From NCBI GenBank assembly GCA_949130495.1, contig OX422208.1:396450561-396514560 (forward strand): a stretch of DNA of 64,000 nt, given 5' to 3'. This DNA comes from Sambucus nigra. Its lineage: Eukaryota; Streptophyta; Magnoliopsida; Dipsacales; Adoxaceae. Position 1 is the stretch's first letter, and every line of letters starts with the position of its first letter. Position numbers and translations under genes: made by a program. The notes below the pieces were generated by a model that worked only from the letters and a program-made list of their open reading frames with translations, was not told the DNA's origin and ran no database searches. Shown one piece after another: positions 1 to 10,517 of the stretch.

Positions 1-208
1 CAATGAAACTTTCTTTCTGCAACTTCTCCACTTCCTCTTATATGACCATGTTTTTTTCGGGACTATAGACACGTCATTTTTATTTGATCGACTTTACATC
101 TTTGAGAATGCAAAGTTCGTGACACACAAAATTTGGATCAATCCTTAGCATACGCTCGTGATTCCAAGAGAATACATTCTTTCGATGTTTGAGGAAACCC
201 ACCATTCC
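1..208 (-). pseudogene. Tat-like reverse transcriptase, N-terminal remnant
   Basis: On the minus strand the frame reads VGFLKHRKNVFSWNHE, then IDPNFVCHEL, and after two stops RVYSPEKN and EEVEKLQKESFI. This is the pattern of the segment just before the RT core in Tat/Athila elements (FAWSHEDMPGIDP-type, then PERN and EEVEKLL). RT copies the element RNA into cDNA. The catalytic YxDD region is beyond the window start. Two in-frame stops show it is a pseudogene. Upstream coding sequence resumes at 861 on the other side of the MITE. Confidence 0.75.
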
Positions 209-216
209 TTCTAGAT

Positions 217-852
217 TAGGGGTGGAAGCGGTACGGGTTTTTACCATACCGTACCATTTTGGTCCGAAAAAAAATGGTTTTGGTTTCATATATTTAATAC
301 CAGTAACCAGTCTTATCGAAACCGAAATTACCGCAAAAAAGTTGGTTGGTTTTGGTTTTAATATTTAAAAAACCAATTTACCGAAATTACCATACCGAAT
401 TTACTGAAACCAGAAAAAACCGTACCGAAATTACCATACCGTACCAAATTTACCGAAACCAGAAAAAATCGTACAGAAATTACCGTACCGAATTTATCAA
501 AATTACTGTACCGAATTTACCAAAACCAGAAAAAAGTTGGTTTTGGTTTTGGTTTTAATATTTAAAAAAGTTGGTTGGTTTTGTTTTTGGTTTTTTGGGA
601 CTTTTAATGTTGTTTACCGAAACCAAGAAAAACCAGAATTTACAGAAACCAGAAAAAACCAGAATTTACCGAAACCAGAAAAAAACCGAAATTACCGAAA
701 AAACCAAAATACCAGCCAGTTTGGTTTTGGTTTTGGTATTGATTTTGGTGTACCGGGTGGTAAACTGGTACGGTTTGGTTTTACCATCTAGAGTTTGGTT
801 TTGGTATTGGTATCTACTATTTACCGACCAAACCGTACCGCTTACACCCCTA
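217..852. mobile_element. hAT-type MITE, 636 bp, with perfect 8-bp TSD
   Basis: The left end TAGGGGTGGAAGCGGTACGG and the reverse complement of the right end TAGGGGTGTAAGCGGTACGG match at 19 of 20 positions. They are flanked by the same 8-bp duplication TTCTAGAT at 209-216 and 853-860. An 8-bp TSD with TAGGGGTG ends is typical of hAT elements. There is no transposase. The interior is low complexity, built from ACCGAAACCAGAAAAA-like units and GGTTTTGGTTTTGGT tracts, so the short open frames inside it are not genes. It would need an autonomous hAT transposase in trans. Confidence 0.9.
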
Positions 853-860
853 TTCTAGAT

Positions 861-1500
861 AGTAGGGTCTAGTGATGAACCAATCTGTGTTATTTTTTTT
901 GGGGTGTTCGTCATTCAAGATAATAGACTTTATGGCCTCCACAACCTGTCCTTTGACCAATTTCTCTTCCTTACGAGGGTTTATTATTTTTATCTGGTAG
1001 GTAGTGGTGAGATTCTTCTATTTCTCTTGGTTGGTTGATGTGTAGTATTATTCCCTGGCTTCAATTTGGTTCCTTTCAACTACGTCGACCCTGTAATGCA
1101 TGGGGAACTTCAGACACTAGTGCACGATAGAAAGCACAACTTTAAACTTCTTTGATCCAATCCTGTAGAATATAATGTTGTATGATGAGTTAACATTATT
1201 GTCAATGATGAAGAAATGGTCCTTCTCAGTTCGTCGGGTTCCTTCTCAGTTCGTCAGGATGGCTAGTACCGATTACGACTTCTAGGTTGACAGTTCCTAA
1301 AGGATACACCTTCTCTCTTGAGAACCAATGAGGGACCTATGATAGGGCTCAAACTTGTTATCTTGCAGCCCTAATCCTTTGAAGTAGTTGTAGAATTGGA
1401 CGTCGGTTTAATTACCATTGCCGATCAACACTTTAGCTACCCTTCCTTTGGGAACCAACATCGTGATGATATGGGGGTTACCATGAGGATAGAGTACTCC
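861..1500 (-). pseudogene. Tat-like aspartic protease and protease-RT linker remnant
   Basis: On the minus strand PHGNPHIITMLVP and then VAKVLIGNGN, stop, TDVQFYNYFKGLGLQ match the Tat protease pattern in which the active site reads VLIDNGSSADILF. Here the catalytic Asp is replaced by Gly and a stop follows. Further on, NVNSSYNIIFYRIG, VVLSIVH and CLKFPMHYRV match the conserved linker that leads into RT. Retroviral-type proteases cut the polyprotein. Several stops, the lost catalytic residue and the MITE at the far end make this inactive. It continues directly from the gag remnant. Confidence 0.7.
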
Positions 1501-3420
1501 TGACGGGTCGTCTTTGGAGAATTATATCACCAATCGATCTTTGTTTATTTTCCTCGAGAAATTATCCACATCACCGGATAGGTTGATCTGTCGAATATTA
1601 GAGCACGCTTTGGCTTCATTGAGGTATGATTTTCTCTCAGCTATTTCACCACCGTCGCTGGCACACAACCTCCAACAAAATTACAACCAAAAGGGATCAT
1701 TTTCACCTCACGTACAGGCTCCTTGGTTTTTCTTGATAGATCTGAATCATCCTTATCATCATCGTCCCTGCCTCTTTTCTTATCGTCTCCCCTTTTATAA
1801 GAAGATTCTCATCGTCTCCTGGTTTTTCATTCATCTGAAGGATTTATTAGTCCTTTTATGTTCGAAACCTTTTATAGCTTCCCTCTTCAGATTAGTCTTT
1901 GTATCTCATTTTTTAGGGCTATGCAATTGTTCGTGTTGTGGTCATGATCTTTATGGAACTCACAATAGTTAATTTTATCCCTTTAATTTGGGGGAAATTA
2001 TAGCTTTGTGGGCCATCTCAGATCCATGCTTCCCCAAATTTCTTCAAGAATATGGTGCGCACTAATTATGAGAGAAGTGTATTCATCTTACTTGTTTGCT
2101 ATTTCTACCTTCTTGTCCATCTACTCTTTCTTCTCGGAGCCCTTGTTGCTATCGGGCTTGGAGTTATGGGACTGTCTAACATCCATGGCCTCCTTGGCAT
2201 TCATAATATTACCAGCTTTGTTCGGTAATTCGGACGTCATCTTGGGAGACTCTTTGGTTAGATCATTTTAAAGTTTCTTTGGAAGTAAGCCACTAATCAA
2301 TGCGATGATTGTCATTTTATCATCGTAATCAACGATCTCCAACTTTTCACCACTGAACTGGGTGATGTACTCACGCGTGGTCTCTCCAGCTCGCTGGAGA
2401 ACACTTAGTAGATAAGCTACTCTTTTGGCCAGTTTAGATCCAAAGCAGAATTTACTAAAAAACAAATCAACCAACTATTAAAAATGTGAGATTTTTCCTC
2501 ACAGTAAATTATTATACCAAATATAGTGCTAGAATATGCTCGGTAACGCATCTCATTGGGAACTGAATAGATGTCGAAGATAGCTCGATATTGTTCCACA
2601 TGAAGTATTAAATCTGTTTTACCATCATATTTTGGGTTTACCACAGGTGGTTTGAACTTGGCAGGTGTAGGGCAATCCATAATTACAGCCACAAAGGGTG
2701 ATCCCTTTACAAACTTTTGTGTAAGAGATTTTTTATCTTTGTTATTTCCCCCTAAACATTCTTCCAATCATTGGATTGAGCATTTCCATGGCTGCTTGTC
2801 TGGGTCAACTTTGATAAAGAAGGTTTTAGTCGCTTGGTTATGGTTTCATGACGATATATCTTCCTAAAAAGTATGCTCGATTGGAACTGGCCCTCGTATT
2901 CTAGTCTTTAACCCTACAGATCTTTCTTGATGATCTTTGGATCCTTCAGTCTCTTTATGATGATGCTTCCTTGCATCTAGGGGTCTAGGTGATCAAACAT
3001 TGAGCCTCTTCTCAGCCTTTCTAGCATGCTCTGCCTTTCTTGCGAGAATGACTGCTCGTCATAATAATCAGTGGACCTCGGGGATGAGGTGGTTCCAGGA
3101 TAATAAATTTGGTCATTAGTTTATCTAGAGTACCTATATTTTCTCCTCACATACATTATAGTTAGGTTTACGATATTCCTATCTATAGATGGGGAAGGAG
3201 GCAGCATTTCTCTTCTCCTGTTGGGGTGCTTCCATTCAAATAACATGATGGAGACCTCCATAGGCCTTACTTGAAGCATCTGAGTTAAATATATGACAGT
3301 CTCTTTCATGGCCGCTTGACCTTTGGCTACGTTTTTCAAAATTCCTTAGAGATGTCCTACTCCTGAAGAGGTAGAGGGTAGGATGGTTTCAACTGCGCGA
3401 CTACTTTATATTTTGTTTTC
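1501..3420 (-). pseudogene. Tat-like gag remnant
   Basis: Three blocks can be followed on the minus strand. The N-terminal part (3339-3121) has NVAKGQAAMKETVIYLTQML. The capsid part (2767-2268) has FVKGSPFVAVIMDCP, PKYDGKTDLILHVEQYRAI and, after frameshifts, YITQFSGEKLEIVDYDDK. Near 1900-2010 lies YCEFHKDHDHNTNNC, a CX2HX4HX4C zinc-knuckle-like motif usual in Tat gag. Gag packages the RNA into virus-like particles. The same capsid block occurs on the plus strand at 9115-9405, so two members of one family are present. Frameshifts and stops are spread throughout. Open frames on the plus strand here (for example 1514-1972) are shadows. Confidence 0.78.
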
Positions 3421-3505
3421 CATTTTCTAGTACTTGCAAGTAAGTGATTAGAAAATTACTTTGGGATTAAGAATAATTAGGAAACAATAATGACTTGTCA
3501 ACTTT

Positions 3506-3520
3506 CCACAAATGATGCCA
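3506..3520 (-). other. Primer binding site of the minus-strand Tat-like element
   Basis: Reading the minus strand, TGGCATCATTTGTGG begins 3 bases after the LTR end. It matches the better preserved TGGCTTCGTCTGTGGGAA at 8462 in the related plus-strand element. The tRNA species cannot be settled by eye. Confidence 0.6.
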
Positions 3521-3523
3521 ATC

Positions 3524-3890
3524 CGTTGGTGTCTAAAATTGGTATGGTGTTTATGATGAGTCTTAGCTTAGTTATACAAATAATAATCTACCACATATAA
3601 AGAATAAGACATTATAAGCTAGAGAAATATGAGAGGCAAAGAAGGAGACATAGAATTTTATATACTTTAGCCCAATGAGGTGCCTACATCCATAGGTACT
3701 AAGTCACTAAGGATTAGGGTTAATTATAAGCTCTCAAAACTCCGTAGGGTTAAGTGTATATCGTATTTCACATGTCCCTCAACTGAGAGGTGTAGCGGGC
3801 AATTTATAGTAGTGGAAAGAAAAAGAGGTGGAATATCTTTATAAATCATATATTTATACCCTTTTACATTATGTCCAACCACTTTCAGGA
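3524..3890 (-). repeat. 5' LTR of the minus-strand Tat-like element (partial)
   Basis: The reverse complement of this stretch parallels the 3' LTR at 5351-5879 almost throughout: a TATAAAT box region, the CTCAGTTGAGGG segment, CCTTAGTGACTTAGTA, CATACCAATTTTAGACACC, and the final CAAC. The terminal CA is mutated to CG. The start of the LTR cannot be placed because similarity fades near 3880-3905, just before the integrase remnant of the opposite-strand element. Confidence 0.75.
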
Positions 3891-3928
3891 ATGAGAACCC
3901 TACATAAATTGGTCTTCCTAGTCACAGG

Positions 3929-4277
3929 GTGCTCAATATTGATTTTACAAAGAATGATCTCATGAGGAGGTTGGAGTTGGAGTTGGTTGAGGAAGTTAGA
4001 GAGAATGCAGCACTCCATGTGATAACCTATCAGCAGAAAACTATTCAGTTTTATAATAGAAGGGTTAAGCCGAGAAATCTCAAGGAAGGAGACTACATGC
4101 TGAAGAAAGTACACCAGAAAGGGAATCAGTTAGAGACCAATTAGCATGGTCTTTATAGAATTTCTATAGTCGTCCGATCAGGAACTTGTCGAATTGAAAC
4201 TCTAGAAGGGGAGCCATTCAAAAATCCTTGTAACGCAGAGCATTTGAGGAAGTATTATCAGTACTCGAACAAAAAGT
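3929..4277 (+). pseudogene. Tat-like integrase C-terminal remnant
   Basis: The frame reads LMRRLELELVEEVRENA, then QQKTIQFYNRRVKPR and LKEGDYMLKKV. After a stop at 4142-4144 it continues with HGLYRISIVV, GTCRIETLEGEP and NAEHLRKYYQ. This is the usual end of Tat/Athila integrase (GPYxVxEVxRPGTYRL...LEGxPxxNPWNAEHLRKYY). Integrase inserts the cDNA. Everything upstream of about residue 1 of this stretch is missing, apparently lost at the junction with the minus-strand LTR. One nonsense codon and the truncation mark it as dead. It belongs with the 3' LTR at 5351-5879. Confidence 0.8.
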
Positions 4278-5350
4278 AATCCTTTTTTTATTTCCTATAA
4301 CCTGTTTTTAATTCTCAATTTTCTGTAAAGATAATTGCCCTTTTTTATTTATTTATTTTCGGTGTAGGAGATGTGCCAAATTCGAAGCAATCTCATAATA
4401 ACAATGAAATACCAAATTTTAAAACTTCACATTTGGACAAGTCATGAAAAAAAAGATTGACTTCATGTATGGCCCCACAAGGTCAAGAATAAGAAGCCCC
4501 AAGTATAAAGTTCATGTGTGATCCCATGAGGTCAAGAACGAGAAGTTTTATCAGACTAAATTAAGGAACAATCCTAACACATTTGGTCACCACGGGTAAC
4601 TAACGCTGGCAGTTGGTCAAAGTGATAAGATCCGTTTAAGCGACTACAAATAATTACATTTTAGTAAAACCCAAGGCAGGACAACCTAGGTTCGTCCAAA
4701 CTGATAACCAGTAAGGCAGATTAGTCGACCTACATCTGACCATATAATCGTAAGACTAAACTACTGGTAGGACATGATTACACAATCAATAATATATATT
4801 AATCCTAAAAACTAAGAGGTTGAAGTATTATTACAAATCACAAAGAAGAAAGAAATAAAAAAGGGGAAGAGATTCTTACAGTGAACAAGACAACAAAGAA
4901 GGATAACTCTCACTAATGGCAAATGAAAATCTTGAAAGAAAAAGAAAAGGACTTGAAAGTTACGGTGGAGTGAACAAAGGAGGGAACTGATGTTTTATCG
5001 AACTTAGTGACATCTCTCAAGTTGCAAGAAATGGTATGATTAAACATACCCACCGCTTTATCTTTTTATGGCATGCCAGTTTACAAGCAACGAAATTGCC
5101 AGCATACCCCTAGACGGTTCGCTATTTTTGCCATTATTTAAAAAATTACCACTGCCTAAAGGAATGAAACCAAAAATTTGCAAACTCCCATAGATCGTTG
5201 TTGACAAGACACCATACATGAAGAAATCACCCTAGGAAGCTAATAACCAAAGCTTTCATTAATCCGACCTACTCTTGATGGGTAGTACTTCATCATTTCA
5301 CTACACCTTTTAATGCTCACTCCAATCAAGATTGAAGTATCGAGGTCTTT
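4278..5350 (+). other. 3' untranslated interior of a Tat-like element
   Basis: About 1.07 kb without a coding frame lies between the integrase end and the 3' LTR. It contains a diverged direct repeat of about 51 bp (TTCATGTATGGCCCC near 4463 and TTCATGTGTGATCCC near 4514, each followed by AGGTCAAGAA). There is a purine-rich stretch near 4838-4872. A noncoding gap between integrase and LTR is usual in Tat elements. Confidence 0.6.
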
Positions 5351-5879
5351 TGTTGTAACCTAAAATAAGATTATGATGTGGACCTAATCCGGTGATATTA
5401 TTATGGTCGGCTTATTATCTCCACATATCGGCAAAATGGTCGACCGCCTTCAGGAATGTGAACCATCAATAAAATAAAACGTGCACGGGTGGGAATATCT
5501 ACAATCGCCCACGCACATGCACGTGAGGGCATGCTGGCTCATGCTTAGTTATTATCCATAATGTAAAAAGGTGTAAATACCTGATGTATAAAGGTATTCC
5601 ACCTTTTCTTTTTTCCACTGCTATAAATAGTCTATTACACTCCTCAACTGAGGGGCGGGTGAAATACGTCACACACTCAACCCTAGAAAATTATTGAGAG
5701 TTTGTAATCAACTATAATCCTTAGTGACTTAGTATCTGTGGATTAAAATCTTTGTCCCCTTTTTTACCTCTCATTTCTCTCTAGCTCATGATATCTTGTT
5801 CTTTATCTATGGTAGATAATTATATGTGCAACTATGTTAAGTCTCATCATGAATACCATACCAATTTTAGACACCAACA
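5351..5879 (+). repeat. 3' LTR of a plus-strand Tat-like element
   Basis: Starts TGTTGTAACC and ends ACACCAACA, 529 bp. It shares its layout with the 5' LTR at 7915-8458 (544 bp), including a first segment with a GTGGACC...AATC core, a CTATAAATAG promoter element near 5620, and a common tail. It also matches the inverted LTR at 3524-3890. What follows 5879 is not a PBS, which agrees with this being a 3' LTR. Confidence 0.75.
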
Positions 5880-6048
5880 ATGAGGTATGTGAGAAGGAGG
5901 TTAATGATAATGGTGTGAATTCTAGTGTGTGTCTATTTGGCAATGATAATGGAGTGGAATCTTATTATTTGTGTTGTTATAGTTCATATAATAAGATGAG
6001 TCTCGTGTTTAATTGTTGGGAGAATTGTATAACTTGCGTTAGATAGAA
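5880..6048. other. Flanking sequence after the Tat-like 3' LTR; nothing identified
   Basis: A short AT-rich stretch. It may be the upstream part of the transposase remnant that follows, but no clear motif is visible. Confidence 0.3.
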
Positions 6049-6345
6049 ATTTGAGGGAGGAGTGAAAGATATATGTCTTCGTGAGTATGCGGTAGAATTG
6101 GGTTTCAAGTATTAACAATGAAGAACTCCATGTACCTCTTATTGTATTCATGATGAGGATGTTAATTGTTTCTGGCATATATATAGGTTCATTAATCCTA
6201 TTAATTGGGTTTTTTATATTCGTACAATTGATTATGTTCATACTTGTAAACATCATATCCATAAGTGTGATAGTGAGATGAAGTCATTTGATATAGTGCA
6301 TTCGAAACTTATGGAGAATATTATAAAAAATCATATATGAGAATA
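6049..6345 (+). pseudogene. Mutator-like transposase, N-terminal domain remnant
   Basis: From 6053 the frame gives EGGVKDICLREYAVELGFKY and a stop. From about 6150 it reads DVNCFWHIYRFINPINWVFY, then IRTIDYVHTCKHH, and ends with SKLMENIIKN before a TGA. The order, a REYAV-x-x-GF helix, a CxW(R/H)IY motif, an F-x-IRT strand and an HTC motif, is that of the N-terminal MuDR domain of plant MULE transposases. No DDE catalytic domain follows, because an LTR-like sequence begins near 6471. Stops and lost flanks show a dead fragment. Identification is by motif order only. Confidence 0.6.
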
Positions 6346-6470
6346 ATTGACATTGATAAGTATTTTACGAAGAAATAAGGGTTCTAATTCATATATCATC
6401 ATATAAACAAGAGGAAGGACATGGTTGGTAAATAATTGCATGTTAGTGATGAACAATCATACAACCAACA

Positions 6471-7914
6471 GTAACATCCCGTGATTTTTTAGCCGTAAAA
6501 ATCTTTGTTAAATTAAAAATTTTGGAACGTTAAATTTTTGGAATCAATTTAATTACGTTTTTTTATATAAAAAAATAAGGTTTTAAGTGGAATTTAAATC
6601 GGGATTAAAATTTGCAAATTGTAACTTTTTATATAAAAATCGTGGGAGGATCCGACCTAAAGAGAAAAAAATAGCCGTTGAACTAAAAAAAATTGTGCAG
6701 CTACGTTTCACCTTCAACTACAACATATTAAAATTTCAACGGCCCGATCGTCCGTAATGTTTTTTTCAGTGTTTGTGTTTGACTAGGACTCCAATTCTTT
6801 TTTGTATATAAACATAAAGTGACGGGTTTAGAACTTTTAAAGTACATTTTATCCTTCTCAAATATCAGTAGCCTCCAATAATTTCCATCTCTCTCATCTA
6901 CAAAACCAAAATCCCATTGAACACAACTTTCAATCCAAGTTTTGAAGATCTAAATCAAGTTTTCTCAAGATTGTTCAAGAACGAGTCTTTATTGATTTTT
7001 CAGGAGGAATACAACCATCCAATCAGAATTTTCAACCGAGTTTTCTAAGTCATGAACACTTTTATTCTCTCTCTTTAGTATTGTGCGTTTTAAATATCGC
7101 CTAAACATTCATTTACATATTTTTCTTAAAATAAATTAGCAACCTTAATTATGAAAAGTGAAATCTAATTTGGGACTGTTTTTGCAAAAAATCTTAATAT
7201 GAATTAAGACTTATAACCCTCATGTGCTTAGGGTAGAGATTGAATTTTTGGTTAATATGGGGATAGGTTTTCTTGTAGAAATCGTAGTAATTATTTCTAT
7301 ATAAAAAAAGACTTGTGCAATCACATAAAATTATGTAGGTATGACCAAAGTGAATTATTATTGTGTGCACCATAACTGACATGATGTTGGAATTATATTT
7401 GTTGAATGAAATAAATTGTGCTAATTACAATGATGGATTGAACAAATTAGATTGAATTTAATTATGATCGCATGAGAAATTAGTGTAATTGTTAATAAAT
7501 TAGAATGTGCAACTTATTATTTTGATTATAATTATCATCACGGGGACAACGGGAATATTGGGGGTAGTTACGCTCTCACCTTGATTTTAGGAATACTTGT
7601 TAGGTATAGGACCAGTGGGTATGCCTTAGTTGTGGTTCACACTTTCTAGGTATGGGACTATTCACTGTAGATTTTGACGAATGGGATATTCCGGGGTGGG
7701 GCTGATTTTGGTGTCGTTCCGTTGATTTGGATAGCCTAGGCGCGAGACTAGGAAGAGATAAATGATAAAAATTCATCGTATAACATAGGGTAGGGTGTGC
7801 TTGGGTTTTGGAGACCTCTAGGTATGGGACTAGGGGTAGGTTATAGGATTATGCTTTATAATAGGGTGGGTCTAATTTAAAATAAAGAGAAATTGAGAAA
7901 TTGACGATTAATGT
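6471..7914 (+). repeat. Partial gypsy-type LTR (probable chromovirus)
   Basis: It begins TAACATCCCGTGATTTTTTAG, the kind of terminus seen in chromovirus LTRs. A TATA box (GTATATAAAC) lies near 6798-6807 and is followed by a leader rich in CT and CAAG. The 3' part repeats short units such as TAGGTATGGGACTA (7600-7850). It stops at 7914 where the Tat-like LTR begins, so its 3' end is missing or displaced. No second copy is visible in the window, so the LTR assignment rests on terminus and promoter layout alone. Confidence 0.4.
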
Positions 7915-8359
7915 TGTTGATACGAAAAATTATTTACCTACGTGGACCAATCAGAAGTGAACACTTGTCCTCTTACGTGGCTAAAATCCTAGTCAGCAGG
8001 TAGTAACTCGGAAGGCATGCCAACCAACATAGAGAATGTCGACCAATGCAAAGAATGCTGACCATCAATACCAATAAAGGGCCACCTCACCAAAAGTCTT
8101 ATCACACGGGGTTAGAACAATTAACTGTCATGTTCATTATGTATGGATGTAAATGCTTAAATGTATAAAGGCATTACATCCTTTGGAATTCTAACCCTTG
8201 ACCTCCAGGTCACTATAAATACGTTGTATCCCTTTCATTAAGGGCAAAGTAAAATAGATTCTAGGTTATTCTTATTGACAAGAGTACCTAGATTTCTGTA
8301 ACCTCAAAGATCAATACAATAATAGTAGACGTAGGCTTTCTTACATAGCTAAACCACTT

Positions 8360-8398
<39 letters not shown>

Positions 8399-8458
8399 AT
8401 TTACCATTGAAATTACATATATTTTATCTGTGATCAAGTCCAATTTTTTACATCAACA
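7915..8458 (+). repeat. 5' LTR of the second plus-strand Tat-like element
   Basis: Starts TGTTGATACG and ends TACATCAACA, giving TGTTGA/TCAACA inverted ends, 544 bp. CTATAAATAC near 8212 is a good TATA box, and a (CT)n run occupies about 8366-8394. It is followed at once by a PBS-like sequence, which marks it as a 5' LTR. No TSD could be found because the 3' end of this element is not recognisable downstream. Confidence 0.8.
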
Positions 8459-8461
8459 GAT

Positions 8462-8479
8462 TGGCTTCGTCTGTGGGAA
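8462..8479 (+). other. Primer binding site of the Tat-like element
   Basis: TGGCTTCGTCTGTGGGAA lies 3 bases after the LTR end. It resembles the TGGCGCCGTCTGTGGGA-type sites that follow LTRs in many plant gypsy elements. The exact tRNA would need a comparison with tRNA 3' ends. Confidence 0.65.
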
Positions 8480-8482
8480 CGT

Positions 8483-9760
8483 GTGTCTTATCGATGTTAT
8501 CAATCTTGTTCAAGGAAAATGAATGATTCAGAGCCTAGTGCCAGAAATGAAGGCAACCCTCTTTATCCATCTGCACTACCTATAACGGCCGATTTAAATG
8601 GGATCCTAGCCAATATTGCCAGGGGTCAAGATGCTATGCAGGAAACAATGAGACAATTGACTCAGTCATTAAAGTAAGATCTCCAGCCCTATCTAGACAG
8701 CAAGCAGTTCCATCACCATAGAGAGAAATGTTGCCTCCACCTCATAGGCATTGTCAACACAGCTATTCCAGATCATCTTAAGATAGGACAATCAGAGCCT
8801 CAGAGTCTTATGATAAATATTCTTTCTCTGTTGAAAGGCTAAGCGTCTTACAGAGATTGATTCGAGCTTCACCTTTCGATCGATTGAGACCTCGAGCAAA
8901 CAGAAACCCTCCTAGAGCAGTATCCAAGGACACTCAACATCCAGTCGACCAATGTGAATCCATAACCAAATCAAAATCAATCATTCGACAATTTGTATGC
9001 GCCGAGCGGACTTCTCAGAAAGAGAGTTCAGTGCATAGACATAGTCGGGGCAACTGATATGTTTTGCATAAATCTGGTGTGGGTAATCCTTTGTGGAAAG
9101 GATCAATTTAGTGATTGGAAGATCAACTAGGAGAGATGGAGAAGGAAAATAATCCTTTACAGCGAAGTTTTGTTAAAGGATCACCTTTTATCCAAGCAAT
9201 TGTGGATTTTTCTACTCCATCTAAGTTTAAAGCTCCTATGGTCACCCCCAAATTTGATGGTAAAACTGATCCAGTTCTGCACATTGAACAATATCATGTT
9301 GTCGCTGACATTTATTCGATCCCCGATGAGATGAGATGTAGAGCGTTCTCAAGCACCATTACGGACTCTGCTCAGATATGGTATAATAACTTGCCCCGAG
9401 GATAAACTACCAACTTCAATCAGCTTGCCGAGCTATTTATTAGAAATTTCTATTTTAGGGCCAAACAGTAAAGATATTAGCCCATCTCTTGAGTGTAAGG
9501 CAATAAGTAGGGGAAACAACTAAGGAGTACATCACTCATTTTAATAACGAGAAATTAGAAGTGGTAGATTACGAGGAAAAAATAGCCATCACTGCTCTCA
9601 TGAGTGGGTTACTTCTCGAGAAATTGTACTATACTCTGGCCAACGATCTTCCTAAACCATGAACGAGCTCATGGATAAGGTGGGAAAAATAATGAACACC
9701 GAGGAAGTAATGGATGCAACCTTATATAATACTGCTCACCATATTCACCATGCATGGATG
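8483..9760 (+). pseudogene. Tat-like gag remnant (5' part of element)
   Basis: The first block (8483-8677) contains NDSEPSARNEGN and GILANIARGQDAMQETMRQL. After frameshifts, the capsid block at 9115-9405 contains SFVKGSPFIQAIVDF, PKFDGKTDPVLHIEQYH and AQIWYNNLPRG. Broken similarity continues to about 9760. It is parallel to the minus-strand gag at 3340-2268. Gag forms the particle shell and binds RNA. No protease, RT or integrase follows, so the element is truncated after gag. Multiple stops and frameshifts show it is inactive. Confidence 0.75.
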
Positions 9761-10512
9761 ATGATAATCCGCATAATGTTAGTGGAGGCATTTGGAGGGG
9801 AATGTTCCGGAGGTTCCAGACCGTAACCCATATTACGACCAATTAAAGCTCAAGAAATGGTCATGATTATGGACAATGACCAACTTAATATGGGCATTTT
9901 AAACTAGAGTTTGGGGTTAGAGTCCAGAACCGTAAGGATAATTAACTGGTATTGGTCACAGGTGAGTCACGGTTCCAGACCATGACAATAATGCTGATAA
10001 TTTTGGCCAAAACTTTGTATCCTAAAGGGTTCCTGAGTCATAGTTCTAGATTGTAACCCCTCTAGTCATGGCTCTAGACTGTGACCATTTAATTATTGGT
10101 GTCACCCTTTAAGTTGGTCACGTGATTGGTCACAAAACTTTGGAAGGGTTAGGGTTTGGTCACGGATCTGAATCGTGACCAAATGCATATGTCAATTCTC
10201 TATATATGGCGTAATGACACACCAACAACTACACATGCAGATAGATAGTATATCAAAGAAAAGATATGAAACAAACTCGTCATAAAACTGATAAGAATTA
10301 TAATCAAATAAAATTTACAGGATTTTTATAAGATATTAGCAATGAATGTGAAACCCCAACTTACATACCACCAAAAAACCTCAAAGAAAGGTAACTCCTT
10401 ACTCTTTATTGCCTATTATTCATGAAGTTCTTAACATCCCAATCAATTAACTTGGCATCATGAAAGGTGTAACTTGATCTAGTAGAAATTTGGTGTCATG
10501 TTGATATTAGTT
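9761..10512. repeat. Noncoding region with repeated GGTCACGG/CCGTGACC hairpins
   Basis: Between about 9808 and 10185 there are seven or eight imperfect inverted repeats with a short TTCCAGA- or TCTAGA-like loop. Examples are GTCACGGTTCCAGACCATGAC at 9967, AGTCATGGCTCTAGACTG at 10063 followed by TGACC, and GGTCACGGATCTGAATCG near 10161 followed by TGACC. A TATATATGG box sits near 10203. This could be U3 sequence of an unrecognised LTR. Nothing coding is seen. The stretch ends at the TSD of the copia element. Confidence 0.45.
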
Positions 10513-10517
10513 GATAT

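Larger units (their letters stand above)
1..3890 (-). mobile_element. Ty3/gypsy Tat-like retrotransposon, 5' part, decayed, cut by window start
   Basis: Read on the minus strand the order is LTR (3890 to 3524), PBS (3520-3506), gag (about 3420-1500), protease and linker (about 1500-861), and the start of RT (208-1). The rest of pol, the integrase and the 3' LTR would lie outside the window. All coding parts carry stops and frameshifts, so the copy is dead. The lineage call rests on the Tat-style gag with a CX2HX4HX4C knuckle and on the linker and RT-start sequence between protease and RT. A hAT-type MITE (217-852) interrupts pol. The 5' limit of the LTR is uncertain because it fades into the neighbouring plus-strand element. 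Confidence 0.8.

Noticed and set aside
537..858. GGTTTTGG tracts as telomere-like repeats
   Set aside because: Plant telomeres are TTTAGGG. These tracts lie between matched hAT termini and are internal to a MITE.
1514..1972. 152-codon open frame on the plus strand
   Set aside because: It lies opposite the minus-strand Tat-like gag, whose motifs fit a known family, while the plus-strand product has no domain. It is a shadow.
10185..10512. Candidate short gene after the hairpin cluster
   Set aside because: A TATA-like motif is present, but no start codon is followed by a frame of useful length and no splice-site pattern is visible.
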